Shown: positions 44,450-53,511 of the stretch, one piece after another
Layout of the letters: each line of letters begins with the position of its first letter
Numbering within the stretch: position 1 is the stretch's first letter
DNA from: Chlamydia caviae GPIC
GTDB taxonomy: Bacteria > Chlamydiota > Chlamydiia > Chlamydiales > Chlamydiaceae
Length of the DNA stretch: 64,000 bases
Direction: 5' to 3'
Assembly: GCF_000007605.1 (NCBI RefSeq)
Contig: NC_003361.3
Coordinates: 992,001-1,056,000, forward strand
The notes under the pieces: model-generated
The model's database searches: none
What the model was told of the DNA's origin: nothing
What the model saw: only the letters and a program-made list of their open reading frames with translations
Program-made: the position numbers and the translations under genes

Positions 44450-45556
44450 CTACCCAACAACTTCCCAAGCCGTTTTTAAAGAATTTCCTAATACCTCAAA
44501 AAACTTAGGAAGAATTTTTTGAGCGGATTGCAGCTGGTATCCCAAATCTCCAAAAAGAGGCTTTCTTTGATCACCAAAAATTTTTGGTCCCAGATAAATA
44601 ACGAGAGCGTTTGCTAAGCGTTCTTTCAAAAATGCCGTATGTAAAACCGGGCCACCTTCAACAAGAACCTGTAAAATCTGTTTAGTAGCTAGATAGGACA
44701 TTAATTTATGTAAATTCACTCTAGAATCTCTAGGTTCTGTAACTAAGATATCGACACCAAGATCCTCGATACTTTTAATATGATCTTTTGAACATTGTGT
44801 TGTGGTCACATAGAGAGATTTTCCATGACTATGGAAAATTTTTGCCTGAGGGCCTACATTTCCCAAACTATCAACAACAACACGCAAAGGTTGATGAGAA
44901 TAGAGTTCTCCGGAAGGTTCCCTTGCCGTTAGCAGGGGATTATCTTGTAAAACAGTTTTAGAGCCCACAACAATAGCTTGGGAACTCGCACGCAATTTGC
45001 CTACATCTGCACGAGCTTCTGGACAAGTAATCCATTGAGATTTTCCATGACTATCTGCAGTTTGTCCATCTACAGTAGCCGCACTCTTAATCACCACCCA
45101 AGGGGTACCATAAGTCCGTTGGTGAATGTAAGATTTTAAAGATTCCTCAGCTTCTTTTTTCCCTAGACCTTCAAAAACACGAATACCAGCCTCTTTTAAA
45201 GAGGCTACCCCTTTACCAGCAACCCGACTATCAGGATCTAACAAAGCCACGTAGACAGTAGATACCTTATGTTTAATTAATAGATTGACGCAGGGAGGCG
45301 TATTGCCATAATGGCAACACGGTTCTAAGGTTACATAAACTTCACTACCTTCTACAGATACAGATGTAGAATTTATGGCATTTTCTTCGGCATGTAGCTG
45401 ACCTCTTTTTTCGTGATACCCCTCTCCTATAATTTGTCCATTTTTTACAATTACACAACCTACCCAAGGGTTAGGGGGAGCAGAAAATCTTCCTTTTTCG
45501 CCCAATTCTATAGCGCGACGCATAAAAAATAGTTGTTGCTCAGAGAAATCTTCCAT
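44450..45556 (-). CDS. ribD: Riboflavin biosynthesis protein RibD (deaminase/reductase)
   Basis: Deaminates and then reduces the pyrimidine intermediate from GTP cyclohydrolase II. The 368 residues hold an N-terminal cytidine-deaminase-like domain with HAEENAI and PCCHYGNTPPC as zinc ligands and proton donor. The reductase domain follows, with KSAATVDGQTA, QWITCPEARADVGKLRA and the LVEGGPVLHTAFL motif. It is the first gene of the rib cluster and diverges from serS over 43 bases, so the two share a promoter region. Confidence 0.94.
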   Translation of the reverse strand: MEDFSEQQLFFMRRAIELGEKGRFSAPPNPWVGCVIVKNGQIIGEGYHEKRGQLHAEENAINSTSVSVEGSEVYVTLEPCCHYGNTPPCVNLLIKHKVSTVYVALLDPDSRVAGKGVASLKEAGIRVFEGLGKKEAEESLKSYIHQRTYGTPWVVIKSAATVDGQTADSHGKSQWITCPEARADVGKLRASSQAIVVGSKTVLQDNPLLTAREPSGELYSHQPLRVVVDSLGNVGPQAKIFHSHGKSLYVTTTQCSKDHIKSIEDLGVDILVTEPRDSRVNLHKLMSYLATKQILQVLVEGGPVLHTAFLKERLANALVIYLGPKIFGDQRKPLFGDLGYQLQSAQKILPKFFEVLGNSLKTAWEVVG

Positions 45557-45599
45557 ATACTTTGCCTTTGTAAGAAAAGGTAATTAAAGAGATATAAGG

Positions 45600-46880
45600 A
45601 TGTTGGATATAAAATTAATACGCAAGGCACCCGAAGAATGTGAAATCCGTCTTCGTAAGAAAGATCCCAATATTTCCCTTCTCCCTATTCTTGATTTGGA
45701 TAAAGAAGTCCGCAGATTAAAAACCGACTCGGAATCTCTACAATCTCAAAGAAAACTTTTATCTACACAAATCCATAAAGCTAAAGCTCAAGGTGAAGAC
45801 GCCTCTAATATGATTAGTGAAGTGGAGAGGATCTCCCAAGATCTAGAGAAATTAGAAGCTTCACTAGAGGAAAAGAACGCAACTTTACAAGACCTTCTTG
45901 TACGCCTTCCTAATTACCCTGAAGAAGATGTGCCCGTATGTCCTGACAAATCAGGAAATCAGGTAATTAAAAGTGTAGGTGCTTTACCAACATTTTCTTT
46001 TACTCCTAAACATCACGTAGAGCTTAATCAAAAATTACAAATTTTAGATTTTAAACTTCCTGCAAAAACTTCGGGATCTGGATGGCCTGCCTATAAAAAT
46101 CAGGGAGTGATGTTAGAATGGGCATTGCTCACTTATTTATTAAATAAGCAACGGGAGCATGGCTTTCAATTATGGTTACCCCCCCTTCTTGTAAAACGTG
46201 AAATTCTTTTCGGCTCTGGACAAATTCCTAAATTTGACGGTCAATACTATTGCGTAGAAGATGGAGACCAATCTCTTTACCTGATTCCCACTGCTGAGGT
46301 TGTTCTCAACGGATTCCATTCTCAAGAAATTTTTAACGAAAAAGATCTCCCTATATATTATGCAGCCTGCACACCCTGTTTCCGCCGAGAAGCAGGCGCC
46401 GCGGGGGCTAACGAACGCGGTCTTGTTCGTGTACATCAGTTCAATAAAGTGGAGATGTTTGCCTTCACCACGCCAGAACAAGCGGATCAGGCTTATGAAA
46501 AGATGCTCGCTGTTGTTGAAGACATTCTTACGGAATTAAAACTCCCCTACCGTCTCTCTTTACTCTCTACAGGGGATATGTCCTTCACAGCATCAAAAAC
46601 TATAGATGCTGAAGTGTGGCTGCCTGGGCAACAATCGTATTATGAAGTTTCTTCTATTTCGCAGTGCACAGATTTCCAATCACGCCGTTCAGAAACTCGT
46701 TATAAAGATAGCCAAGGGAAAATGCATTTTATTCATACCCTTAATGGTTCAGGTTTAGCAACACCACGTTTATTCGTTGCTATTTTAGAAAATAATCAAC
46801 AAAAAGACGGCTCTGTAGTTATTCCTGAAGTTCTACGCCCTTACTTAGGAAATCAGGAAGTATTACTACCTCAAGAATGA
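45600..46880 (+). CDS. serS: Seryl-tRNA synthetase
   Basis: Charges tRNA-Ser. The 426 residues have the normal layout. An N-terminal antiparallel coiled coil (about 30-105) grips the long variable arm of tRNA-Ser. The class II catalytic core has SGQIPKFDGQYYC, PTAEVVL, motif 2 ACTPCFRREAGAAG with RGLVRVHQFNKVEMF, and motif 3 GSGLATPRLFVAILENNQ. AAGG lies just before the ATG. It is divergent from the ribD group and followed by a separate membrane-protein gene. Confidence 0.97.
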   Translation: MLDIKLIRKAPEECEIRLRKKDPNISLLPILDLDKEVRRLKTDSESLQSQRKLLSTQIHKAKAQGEDASNMISEVERISQDLEKLEASLEEKNATLQDLLVRLPNYPEEDVPVCPDKSGNQVIKSVGALPTFSFTPKHHVELNQKLQILDFKLPAKTSGSGWPAYKNQGVMLEWALLTYLLNKQREHGFQLWLPPLLVKREILFGSGQIPKFDGQYYCVEDGDQSLYLIPTAEVVLNGFHSQEIFNEKDLPIYYAACTPCFRREAGAAGANERGLVRVHQFNKVEMFAFTTPEQADQAYEKMLAVVEDILTELKLPYRLSLLSTGDMSFTASKTIDAEVWLPGQQSYYEVSSISQCTDFQSRRSETRYKDSQGKMHFIHTLNGSGLATPRLFVAILENNQQKDGSVVIPEVLRPYLGNQEVLLPQE

Positions 46881-46944
46881 TCTGCTTTGCAAATATGAAA
46901 AAATCTAAGGCAATATAAATTGCTACACCGAATGGATAAGATTA

Positions 46945-47688
46945 ATGAAGACCGACTATGATCATTTCAAAAACGCGACTCCTGAAGAACACCTCAAGAC
47001 TGTTAAAGATCGCTATAGAGTGTGCGTTGGCGAACCTCATACAACAATACAAGGTTTTATCTATCATCTAGCCAGTGATGCCTTATCCACTGGAGTCTTC
47101 TTATTTTTCATTAGAACACTTGCTTTTCTTCTTCCTATTTCTCAAGGAACACAAGCGGAGCTTCTATTTTCATTAGGATTAGGATGGATTTTTTATCGAG
47201 GCTGCTTGAAAGCAAAAAAAGCCTGGTCTTACATGGAGCTCTCTCATCGTTTTATGCTCCAGGAAAAAGAAGAAATAGAACAACATCCCGAACAAGAACG
47301 TCTGGAACTCCATGTGATCTTTAAAAATCACGGATTCAAATCTCCTCTTCTTGAAGAAATGGTAGATTATATCAGTTCGGATTCTACCCTCCTTCTGGAT
47401 ACTATGATCCGTGAAGAACTGCATATTTCTAAAGAGAGCTTCCCTCATCCTTTAAAACAAGGCGGGACACGTATGCTCGGAGGGCTTATCGGTTTAATTC
47501 TCTTCTTACCACTAGTTCTCTGTTCTAGTTATACCGTAGCAGGCGTATTATCCGGAGTGCTTATCACCATACTCTCAGCTACTAAAGCAAAAATATTAGG
47601 AAATGATGTTATTACAGAGGTTGTGTGGGTGTTAGGGATTTTCATCACCTCCATAAGCATCGTTTGCACTTGTGTAAAATTTTTATAA
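46945..47688 (+). CDS. Membrane protein with a VIT/CCC1-like layout
   Basis: This 247-residue protein is annotated hypothetical in chlamydiae as far as I know. It has an N-terminal cytosolic part, a hydrophobic pair (about 45-90), a charged helical segment of about 90 residues, then three hydrophobic helices at the C-terminus. The segment ERLELHVIFKNHGFKSPLLEEMVDYI...LLDTMIREELHI resembles the cytosolic metal-binding helices of VIT1/CCC1 iron/manganese transporters (pattern E-L--I---G---P-L---V, then M--EELGI). GGLIGLILFLPLVL after it fits the next helix. This is a pattern match by eye. The neighbour 16 bases downstream is a metal ATPase. Confidence 0.7.
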   Translation: MKTDYDHFKNATPEEHLKTVKDRYRVCVGEPHTTIQGFIYHLASDALSTGVFLFFIRTLAFLLPISQGTQAELLFSLGLGWIFYRGCLKAKKAWSYMELSHRFMLQEKEEIEQHPEQERLELHVIFKNHGFKSPLLEEMVDYISSDSTLLLDTMIREELHISKESFPHPLKQGGTRMLGGLIGLILFLPLVLCSSYTVAGVLSGVLITILSATKAKILGNDVITEVVWVLGIFITSISIVCTCVKFL

Positions 47689-47703
47689 AGCCCAGGTATC
47701 ATA

Positions 47704-49677
47704 GTGTTTTCACGACTATTCTCCACGCCTTTTTCACCAGAAATACTAAACAATTTTTTTGAATCAGGAATGGCTGAAGATAACAGTCCCATGTTATCTC
47801 AAAAGAATCGGTTATTAAGTCGTAACCTTTCTTTAAAGTCTGCGTCGATTTCTTTAGCGACGTATCTCTGTGCCTTAGCTTTTTATTGGTTTCGCATTGT
47901 TGATATTTCTAATCTATTTGTTGTTTTTACATTCTTTCTTGCTGGAACCCCAGCGTTGATAAAGTCGTTGGATGATATTCGCAATAAGACTGTAAATATT
48001 GATATTTTAATGACCTCAGCAGCCTTCGGTTCTATTTTCATTGGTGGGGCCTTAGAGGGTTCTTTACTCCTTGTTTTATTTGCTATTTCTGAAGCTCTGG
48101 GACAAATGGTATCTGGGAAAGCGAAGAGTACGTTAGCTTCGCTCAAACATTTAGCGCCTACTATTGCCTGGATAGTCGGCACCGATGGCAACCTAGAAAA
48201 AAAACCCGTGAGTCAAGTTCAAGTTGGAGATATTATCCGCGTAAAAAGTGGAGAAATCGTTCCCTTGGATGGAGAAATTATTCATGGTTCCTCCTCTATA
48301 AATCTTATGCATCTTACTGGGGAAAAAATTCCTAAGTCTTGTCAGATAGGCTCTATGGTTCCTGCAGGGGCTCATAATCTCGAAGGAAGTTTTGATCTGA
48401 AAGTTTTAAAAACAGGTGCTGACTCAACAATTGCTCATATTATCAATCTCGTTATTCAAGCGCAGAAATCCAAGCCTCGTTTACAACAACGTTTGGATAA
48501 ATATTCTTCAGCCTATGCCTTAACGATCTTTGCTATTTCTACATCTATAGCCGTTTTGGTCCCTCTATTTACCTCTATTCCTTTCTTAGGACCTAATAGT
48601 GCTTTTTATCGTGCATTAGCATTTCTCATTGCTGCCTCTCCCTGTGCATTGATTATTGCTATTCCTATTGCTTATCTCAGTGCGGTAAATGCTTGTGCGA
48701 AACACGGTGTCTTGCTTAAAGGTGGTGTGGTTTTAGATCGCTTAGCTTCTTGTAATTCTATTGTTATGGATAAAACAGGAACACTAACCACGGGAGAGCT
48801 TACCTGTATTGGCTGTGATAGTTTTGGGCCTCAAAACCCTGATTTCTTCCCTTTTATTTTAGCTTTAGAACAATCTTCTATGCATCCTATTGCACAAGCC
48901 ATTGTTGCCTATCTGATGAAGAATAATGTCACCTCGTTTCCTGCTGATGAATACTGTATGATTCCTGGGAAAGGGGTCCGGGGGATGTTCCAAGGTCAAG
49001 AGGCATTTGTAGGAAGAGTCGATACTGCCTTACAAAATGTCCCTAAAGAGTATGTTCAGGAATTAGAAGAGCGTGTGCATACTGCCAGACAACGCGGGGA
49101 AATCTGTTCTCTGGCTTATTTACAAGGCAGTTGCGCATTATTTTATTTTAAAGATACCCCACGTCAGGATGCGGGGAAAATCGTCAAAGAACTCAAGGAT
49201 GAAGGTTATCCGATCACCATGTTGACTGGAGACCATCATATTAGTGCAGAAAATACGGCTAAGCTCTTAGGAATTTCTGAAGTCTTTTCTGATCTATCTC
49301 CTGATGATAAATTAGAAAAAGTCCGTGAACTTGCTAAACAACGTCATATCCTTATGGTCGGTGATGGGATTAACGATGCTCCTGCTCTCGCTCAAGCGAC
49401 GGTTGGTGTAGCTATGGGAGAGGCAGGAAGTGCTACAGCTATAGAAGCTGCAGATATTGTTCTCCTCCATGACGCGATTTCGCTATTGCCGTGGATCATA
49501 AGAAAAGCAAAGAAAACACGAAGAATTGTTACACAAAACTTAGGTTTAGCCTTAGCTATTATCCTTCTTGTTTCCTGGCCTGCCTCATTAGGAATCATTC
49601 CTCTATGGCTTGCTGTAATTCTTCATGAGGGAAGTACTATTATCGTTGGGCTTAACGCTTTGCGATTGCTAAAGTAA
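47704..49677 (+). CDS. P1B-type heavy-metal ATPase, probably P1B-4 (Co2+/Fe2+-type) exporter
   Basis: This 657-residue metal-transport ATPase begins at GTG 47704; ATG 47770 is an alternative start. Motifs in order are TGEKIPKS (actuator, near 205), the membrane metal site SPCALIIAIP (near 312), DKTGTLTTGE (phosphorylation Asp near 356), SSMHPIAQAI, MLTGDHHISAENTA, GDGINDAPALAQ, and HEGSTIIVGLNALRLL near 641. There is no N-terminal CxxC metal-binding domain and the first two helices look missing or short, giving about six membrane helices. SPC together with HEG(G/S)T is the P1B-4 signature. Chlamydial annotations often call it zntA or cadA; zinc or cadmium specificity is less well supported. 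Confidence 0.9.
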   Translation: MFSRLFSTPFSPEILNNFFESGMAEDNSPMLSQKNRLLSRNLSLKSASISLATYLCALAFYWFRIVDISNLFVVFTFFLAGTPALIKSLDDIRNKTVNIDILMTSAAFGSIFIGGALEGSLLLVLFAISEALGQMVSGKAKSTLASLKHLAPTIAWIVGTDGNLEKKPVSQVQVGDIIRVKSGEIVPLDGEIIHGSSSINLMHLTGEKIPKSCQIGSMVPAGAHNLEGSFDLKVLKTGADSTIAHIINLVIQAQKSKPRLQQRLDKYSSAYALTIFAISTSIAVLVPLFTSIPFLGPNSAFYRALAFLIAASPCALIIAIPIAYLSAVNACAKHGVLLKGGVVLDRLASCNSIVMDKTGTLTTGELTCIGCDSFGPQNPDFFPFILALEQSSMHPIAQAIVAYLMKNNVTSFPADEYCMIPGKGVRGMFQGQEAFVGRVDTALQNVPKEYVQELEERVHTARQRGEICSLAYLQGSCALFYFKDTPRQDAGKIVKELKDEGYPITMLTGDHHISAENTAKLLGISEVFSDLSPDDKLEKVRELAKQRHILMVGDGINDAPALAQATVGVAMGEAGSATAIEAADIVLLHDAISLLPWIIRKAKKTRRIVTQNLGLALAIILLVSWPASLGIIPLWLAVILHEGSTIIVGLNALRLLK

Positions 49678-49679
49678 TC

Positions 49680-50819
49680 TTAGTATTTTGCAAACCTACG
49701 ACTATAGATACTTTGTAAAATTCCTAAAGAGGCCATTGTAGAAATTACAGAAGATCCCCCGTAGGATACCAAAACTAAGGGAACTCCAGTAATAGGCATC
49801 AATCCGCACATCATGCTGATATTAATTAACACGTGCATAGAGATATGCACGGTGATTCCTGCAGCTAATAATCTACCAAAATCATCAACAGCGACAGCTA
49901 CAGTTCGGCAGCCAAAACAAATGAGACAGTAAAACATCCACAAGGCGAAAAATAGGCCTATCAAACCGAATTCCTCTCCTAAAGCAGAGAATACTGAATC
50001 TGTATAGCCGTAGGGCAACCATCCTCTACCGGCAAATTCTCCAGATTTCCATCCCCGGCCTTTAACACCGCCTAATCCAATAGAGATTAAAGATGCTCGC
50101 TGATGGTGATTCGAAGGGCTTAGCCTTTCGTATTGGTATTCTTTTATCACCTTTAATGCGTAAGGTTTGACTTTCTCATGGGAAATGATTCCTGAGAAAA
50201 TTAGCAAAGAGCAGAGCATTCCCAAGCCTGCAATTGTCGCGCAAATTTTCACAAATAAAGGATGGATATTCCCAAGGTAAAAAATTGTCAAAGCAACGGG
50301 GCATAGCACCAAAGCTGTCCCTAAATCTGGTTCTTTAAAAATAAGAAAAAAAGGGATTCCCACAATAATACAAGCAAGTAAAGCAGTGGTCTTCGAAGAA
50401 ATTACTGATTTGCGTATATCTAGCGTGTAGCTCAGCATGATCACAACAATAAGCTTCGCATATTCAGAAGGTTGGACGCTTAAACCAATGAAAGGGATTT
50501 TGTACCATCTATGAACATTTTGCACGGTAGGGACAAAAAATAGACCTGCAAGGCTCAAAAGCATAAGAATATAGAGAACCCACGCCCAGCTTCTTAATCT
50601 ATGGTAATCCAGATACATACACAAAGAGAAAGCCAGCCATCCTAAAGCAAAATGACGAATTTGCATGATGCTTTTATTCGTAAGTAGTCCCTTCGATGAT
50701 GTAACTAAAATCGTAGAGGGATCCATGGAAGAAATAACAACTAAGCTAGTCATCATTAATAAAATAATGACGATAAATACCCAAGAATTGACATAGCTGA
50801 AATATCTAATGTTTCTCAT
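49680..50819 (-). CDS. rodA: Peptidoglycan glycosyltransferase RodA (SEDS family)
   Basis: Multi-pass membrane glycosyltransferase that polymerises lipid II with a class B PBP. The 379 residues show about ten hydrophobic helices. Family motifs include VQPSEYAKLIVVIMLSY, FKEPDLGTALVL (the Asp region required for activity), GWLPYGYTDSVFSALGEEFGLIG, and the C-terminal VPLVLVSYGGSSVIST. Chlamydiae lack FtsZ and divide by a peptidoglycan ring, so RodA is part of that machinery. It is convergent with the metal ATPase (2-base gap) and divergent from birA. Confidence 0.95.
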   Translation of the reverse strand: MRNIRYFSYVNSWVFIVIILLMMTSLVVISSMDPSTILVTSSKGLLTNKSIMQIRHFALGWLAFSLCMYLDYHRLRSWAWVLYILMLLSLAGLFFVPTVQNVHRWYKIPFIGLSVQPSEYAKLIVVIMLSYTLDIRKSVISSKTTALLACIIVGIPFFLIFKEPDLGTALVLCPVALTIFYLGNIHPLFVKICATIAGLGMLCSLLIFSGIISHEKVKPYALKVIKEYQYERLSPSNHHQRASLISIGLGGVKGRGWKSGEFAGRGWLPYGYTDSVFSALGEEFGLIGLFFALWMFYCLICFGCRTVAVAVDDFGRLLAAGITVHISMHVLINISMMCGLMPITGVPLVLVSYGGSSVISTMASLGILQSIYSRRFAKY

Positions 50820-50854
50820 AATGCTCTTTATAGCTTAAGAATGGGATACTTCCA

Positions 50855-51445
50855 ATGAAAGTTATTTATTATGAAATAGCAGAAACTCCTTCCACAAATG
50901 AGACAGCAAAACAGCTTATGCATCTGTGGAATCGCTCCGCGCTTACTGTTGTTTCCACCCAAAAGCAAACAACAGGGAAAGGGAAGTTTAACAAAACTTG
51001 GATCTCTTCTCATAAAGATCTTACCGTATCTCTCTGCTTTTTCATTAATGAATTAGATATCGACGCGAGTCAGTTATTTCGTTTAGGGACAGAAGCCGTT
51101 CTTAATCTCATCCAAGATTTAGGCATCCCTAACGGAATGATAAAATGGCCTAACGATGTTTTAGTAAATCAAGAAAAACTCTGTGGGGTTCTTAGTGAAA
51201 CAATTCCCATGCAAGGCTATTTAGGCATCATTTTAGGCATAGGAATCAATGGCAACACTACGAAAGAAGAACTTTTTTCTATAGATCAACCGGCAACATC
51301 ACTAGCCATACTATTAAATCATACTGTAGATCTTAGAGAAATCCGCGAAAAGCTTGTTGAATATGTAAGAAAGAGCATCTTGCAAAAATTTTCAAAAATT
51401 CTAGCGAGAGAAACAGATCATAGGGAGATCAAGAAAACGAAATAG
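50855..51445 (+). CDS. birA: Biotin--[acetyl-CoA carboxylase] ligase, short form
   Basis: Attaches biotin to the biotin carboxyl carrier protein. The 196 residues are only the catalytic domain; the DNA-binding HTH of E. coli BirA is absent, so it is not a repressor. STQKQTTGKGKFNKTWIS matches the GRGRxGRxW biotinyl-AMP loop with Lys replacing Arg at two places. IKWPNDVLVNQEKLCGVL carries the catalytic Lys, and GIGINGN follows. The last 45 bases overlap the converging gene at 51401. Biotin protein ligase in this short form is usual for obligate intracellular bacteria. Confidence 0.9.
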   Translation: MKVIYYEIAETPSTNETAKQLMHLWNRSALTVVSTQKQTTGKGKFNKTWISSHKDLTVSLCFFINELDIDASQLFRLGTEAVLNLIQDLGIPNGMIKWPNDVLVNQEKLCGVLSETIPMQGYLGIILGIGINGNTTKEELFSIDQPATSLAILLNHTVDLREIREKLVEYVRKSILQKFSKILARETDHREIKKTK

Positions 51446-51937
51446 CCTAGAGGCTATCCATAATGACGGACTTGATCTTTGCTTTAAATATTTCTCAACA
51501 GCCTGTTCATAAGCAGCTGTCTCAAAAGCAAAGAGATTATCCCTAGCCCAAAAATCCTCTAGAAGACTAACAATATCCTCGCGTTCATGATGTTCACCTA
51601 TAGACTCTACAATCTCATGAACAAGCTGAGGAAGAGTCTCCTCCATTTCCTGAAATGCAAAAAGGATATCGTAACCGTGTTTTAAAAATCCTCTCCAGGA
51701 CATCTTATGATGCTGCGTTAAAAACTCTGTTTCCTGAGATAATCGTGGCGAAGAAAAATTCCCCGAACGAGAAAGAGAAAGCAAAGCTTGACGCTTTGCT
51801 ATTGCATGGGAAAGCAAACTCTCCCAAGAAAGCATAATATTCTTTACGAGATAGTATAATTGACAATACGCCCCGAGAAAAGCACCTAATAATACGCTGA
51901 AAATAACTACAAAGACTAATCCTGCCATAGGCTGCAT
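51401..51937 (-). CDS. Small membrane-anchored protein, possibly LemA-like
   Basis: The gene gives 178 residues from ATG 51937 (GGAGAG upstream); a TTG four codons earlier is less likely. One transmembrane helix (about residues 5-28, GLVFVVIFSVLLGAFLGAY) is followed by a helical cytosolic or periplasmic domain. The pattern LSWESLLSHAIAKRQ near the start and YEQAVEKYLKQRSSPSLWIASRLF at the end resembles the LemA family (R--YN--V--YN---R--P---VA---F). This is an eye match and not certain. The 3' end overlaps birA by 45 bases. Confidence 0.7.
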   Translation of the reverse strand: MQPMAGLVFVVIFSVLLGAFLGAYCQLYYLVKNIMLSWESLLSHAIAKRQALLSLSRSGNFSSPRLSQETEFLTQHHKMSWRGFLKHGYDILFAFQEMEETLPQLVHEIVESIGEHHEREDIVSLLEDFWARDNLFAFETAAYEQAVEKYLKQRSSPSLWIASRLFRFLDLPMICFSR

Positions 51938-51970
51938 ATGGCTCTCCAATGATAAAAAAGCAACAGAGGG

Positions 51971-52669
51971 CTATAGATACGTAAGAATCTCAGCATCGGT
52001 AAGCTCACGATATTCCCCATAGCGAAGGCCTCCAAGAACAAAACTTCCTATACGGATACGCTTGAGCTCTAAAATAGGTAATCCCGCAGCTTCAGCAAAT
52101 AAACGAATCTCATGTTTTTTGCCTTCGTTTACAATAATCTTAATTGTACCACGACGGATTTTCTCAACAGAAACAGGACGGATTCTCTTACCATCTATAA
52201 TCGTTCCTTCCATGAGATCTTCAAGATTTTTTGCAGTAATCTCTCGGTTTACCTTAAGCAAATACTCTTTGGTAATTCCAAAAGAAGGATGAATAATCTT
52301 ATTAGAAAATTCCCCATCATTAGTGACTAAAATCAATCCAGAAGTTTCCTTATCTAACCTTCCGACAGTAAATACCCGATAAGGAAGATGGGCAAATAAA
52401 TCGATCACTAACTTATCCCCTGGGAACTTTTTCTCTGAAGAACATAAGTATCCCAAAGGTTTGTGAACCATGAAATAGACTTTCTTAGTCATGCCTACAC
52501 GCTGACCATCTACCTTTACAGTATCCGTTTCTTCATCTACCGTCACAAAAGGACCTGCTGCTACGCGACCATTTACAGTGACATGTCCTGAAAAAATAAT
52601 CTCATCACACTTCCTCCGCGAGGCAATACCTGAAGCAGCTAAAAACTTATTGAGACGAACCTTTGCCAT
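51971..52669 (-). CDS. 16S/23S rRNA pseudouridine synthase (RsuA/RluB family)
   Basis: Isomerises a uridine in rRNA. ATG 52669 (232 residues) has GGAG upstream; an 18-codon upstream extension is open but unlikely. An N-terminal S4 RNA-binding domain (VRLNKFLAASGIASRRKCDEII, HVTVNGRV) precedes the catalytic domain with FTVGRLDKETSGLILVTNDGEF, whose Asp is the nucleophile. LKVNREI and NEGKKHEIRLFAEAAG follow. The exact site modified cannot be told. The gene is 21 bases downstream-adjacent to the LemA-like gene on the same strand. Confidence 0.92.
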   Translation of the reverse strand: MAKVRLNKFLAASGIASRRKCDEIIFSGHVTVNGRVAAGPFVTVDEETDTVKVDGQRVGMTKKVYFMVHKPLGYLCSSEKKFPGDKLVIDLFAHLPYRVFTVGRLDKETSGLILVTNDGEFSNKIIHPSFGITKEYLLKVNREITAKNLEDLMEGTIIDGKRIRPVSVEKIRRGTIKIIVNEGKKHEIRLFAEAAGLPILELKRIRIGSFVLGGLRYGEYRELTDAEILTYL

Positions 52670-52827
52670 AATATTCTCCATTCGAGACATATATTGTGCC
52701 CAAGAAGAACAATAGAGGTCCACTGTTCTTTGTTATAAAAAAATATTGTCAAAAAAAAAGATCTTTCTTCTAGACAAAAGTTTTCTGGTTCCTATGCTAG
52801 TTTTCTTAATCCACCACTCAGGAAATC

Positions 52828-53511
52828 ATGGCTTTTCTTATCTTATTACGACACGGAAAATCCGTCTGGAATGAAAAAAATCTTTTTACAGGATGGGTAG
52901 ATATCCCTCTAAGTCAACAAGGAATTGATGAAGCTATTCATGCGGGTCAGGTGATAAAAGATCTCCCGATAGACTGCATCTTTACCTCGTCTCTTGTTAG
53001 AAGTTTGATGACAGCGCTGCTTGCTATGACACATCACAGCTCTAAAAAAATTCCTTATATTATTCATGATGATGAGCAGCAGAAACTGATGAGTAGGATC
53101 TATAGTGATGAAGAAAAGAGTATGATCCCTCTTTATCGTTCTAGCGCACTAAACGAAAGAATGTATGGGGAGCTGCAAGGGAAAAACAAAAAAGAGACTG
53201 CTGAGGAGTTTGGTGAAGAACAGGTAAAATTATGGAGACGAAGTTATAAAATCTCGCCTCCTGGAGGAGAAAGTCTCTATGATACGGGATTGCGTACGGT
53301 TCCCTATTTTCAAGAAACGATCTTCCCTTTATTGAAAAATTCAAAAAATGTGTTCATTTCTGCACACGGGAATTCTCTACGCTCACTGATTATGGATATA
53401 GAAAAATTAAGTGAGGAAGAGGTACTCTCTTTAGAGTTACCTACAGGAAAACCCATAGTATATTTATGGACCGGCCACACATTCGAACGACATCCAGAAC
53501 CACTTGGTTAA
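52828..53511 (+). CDS. gpmA: 2,3-bisphosphoglycerate-dependent phosphoglycerate mutase
   Basis: Interconverts 3- and 2-phosphoglycerate in glycolysis. The 227 residues carry LLRHGKSVWNEKNLFTGWVD, with the phospho-histidine at about residue 9, SALNERMYGELQGKNK, and the second catalytic His in ISAHGNSLRSLIM. The length is a little short of the ~250 E. coli enzyme, with a trimmed C-terminus. The ATG follows a short promoter-like AT-rich gap. The end overlaps the NifS-like gene by 46 bases. Confidence 0.96.
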   Translation: MAFLILLRHGKSVWNEKNLFTGWVDIPLSQQGIDEAIHAGQVIKDLPIDCIFTSSLVRSLMTALLAMTHHSSKKIPYIIHDDEQQKLMSRIYSDEEKSMIPLYRSSALNERMYGELQGKNKKETAEEFGEEQVKLWRRSYKISPPGGESLYDTGLRTVPYFQETIFPLLKNSKNVFISAHGNSLRSLIMDIEKLSEEEVLSLELPTGKPIVYLWTGHTFERHPEPLG

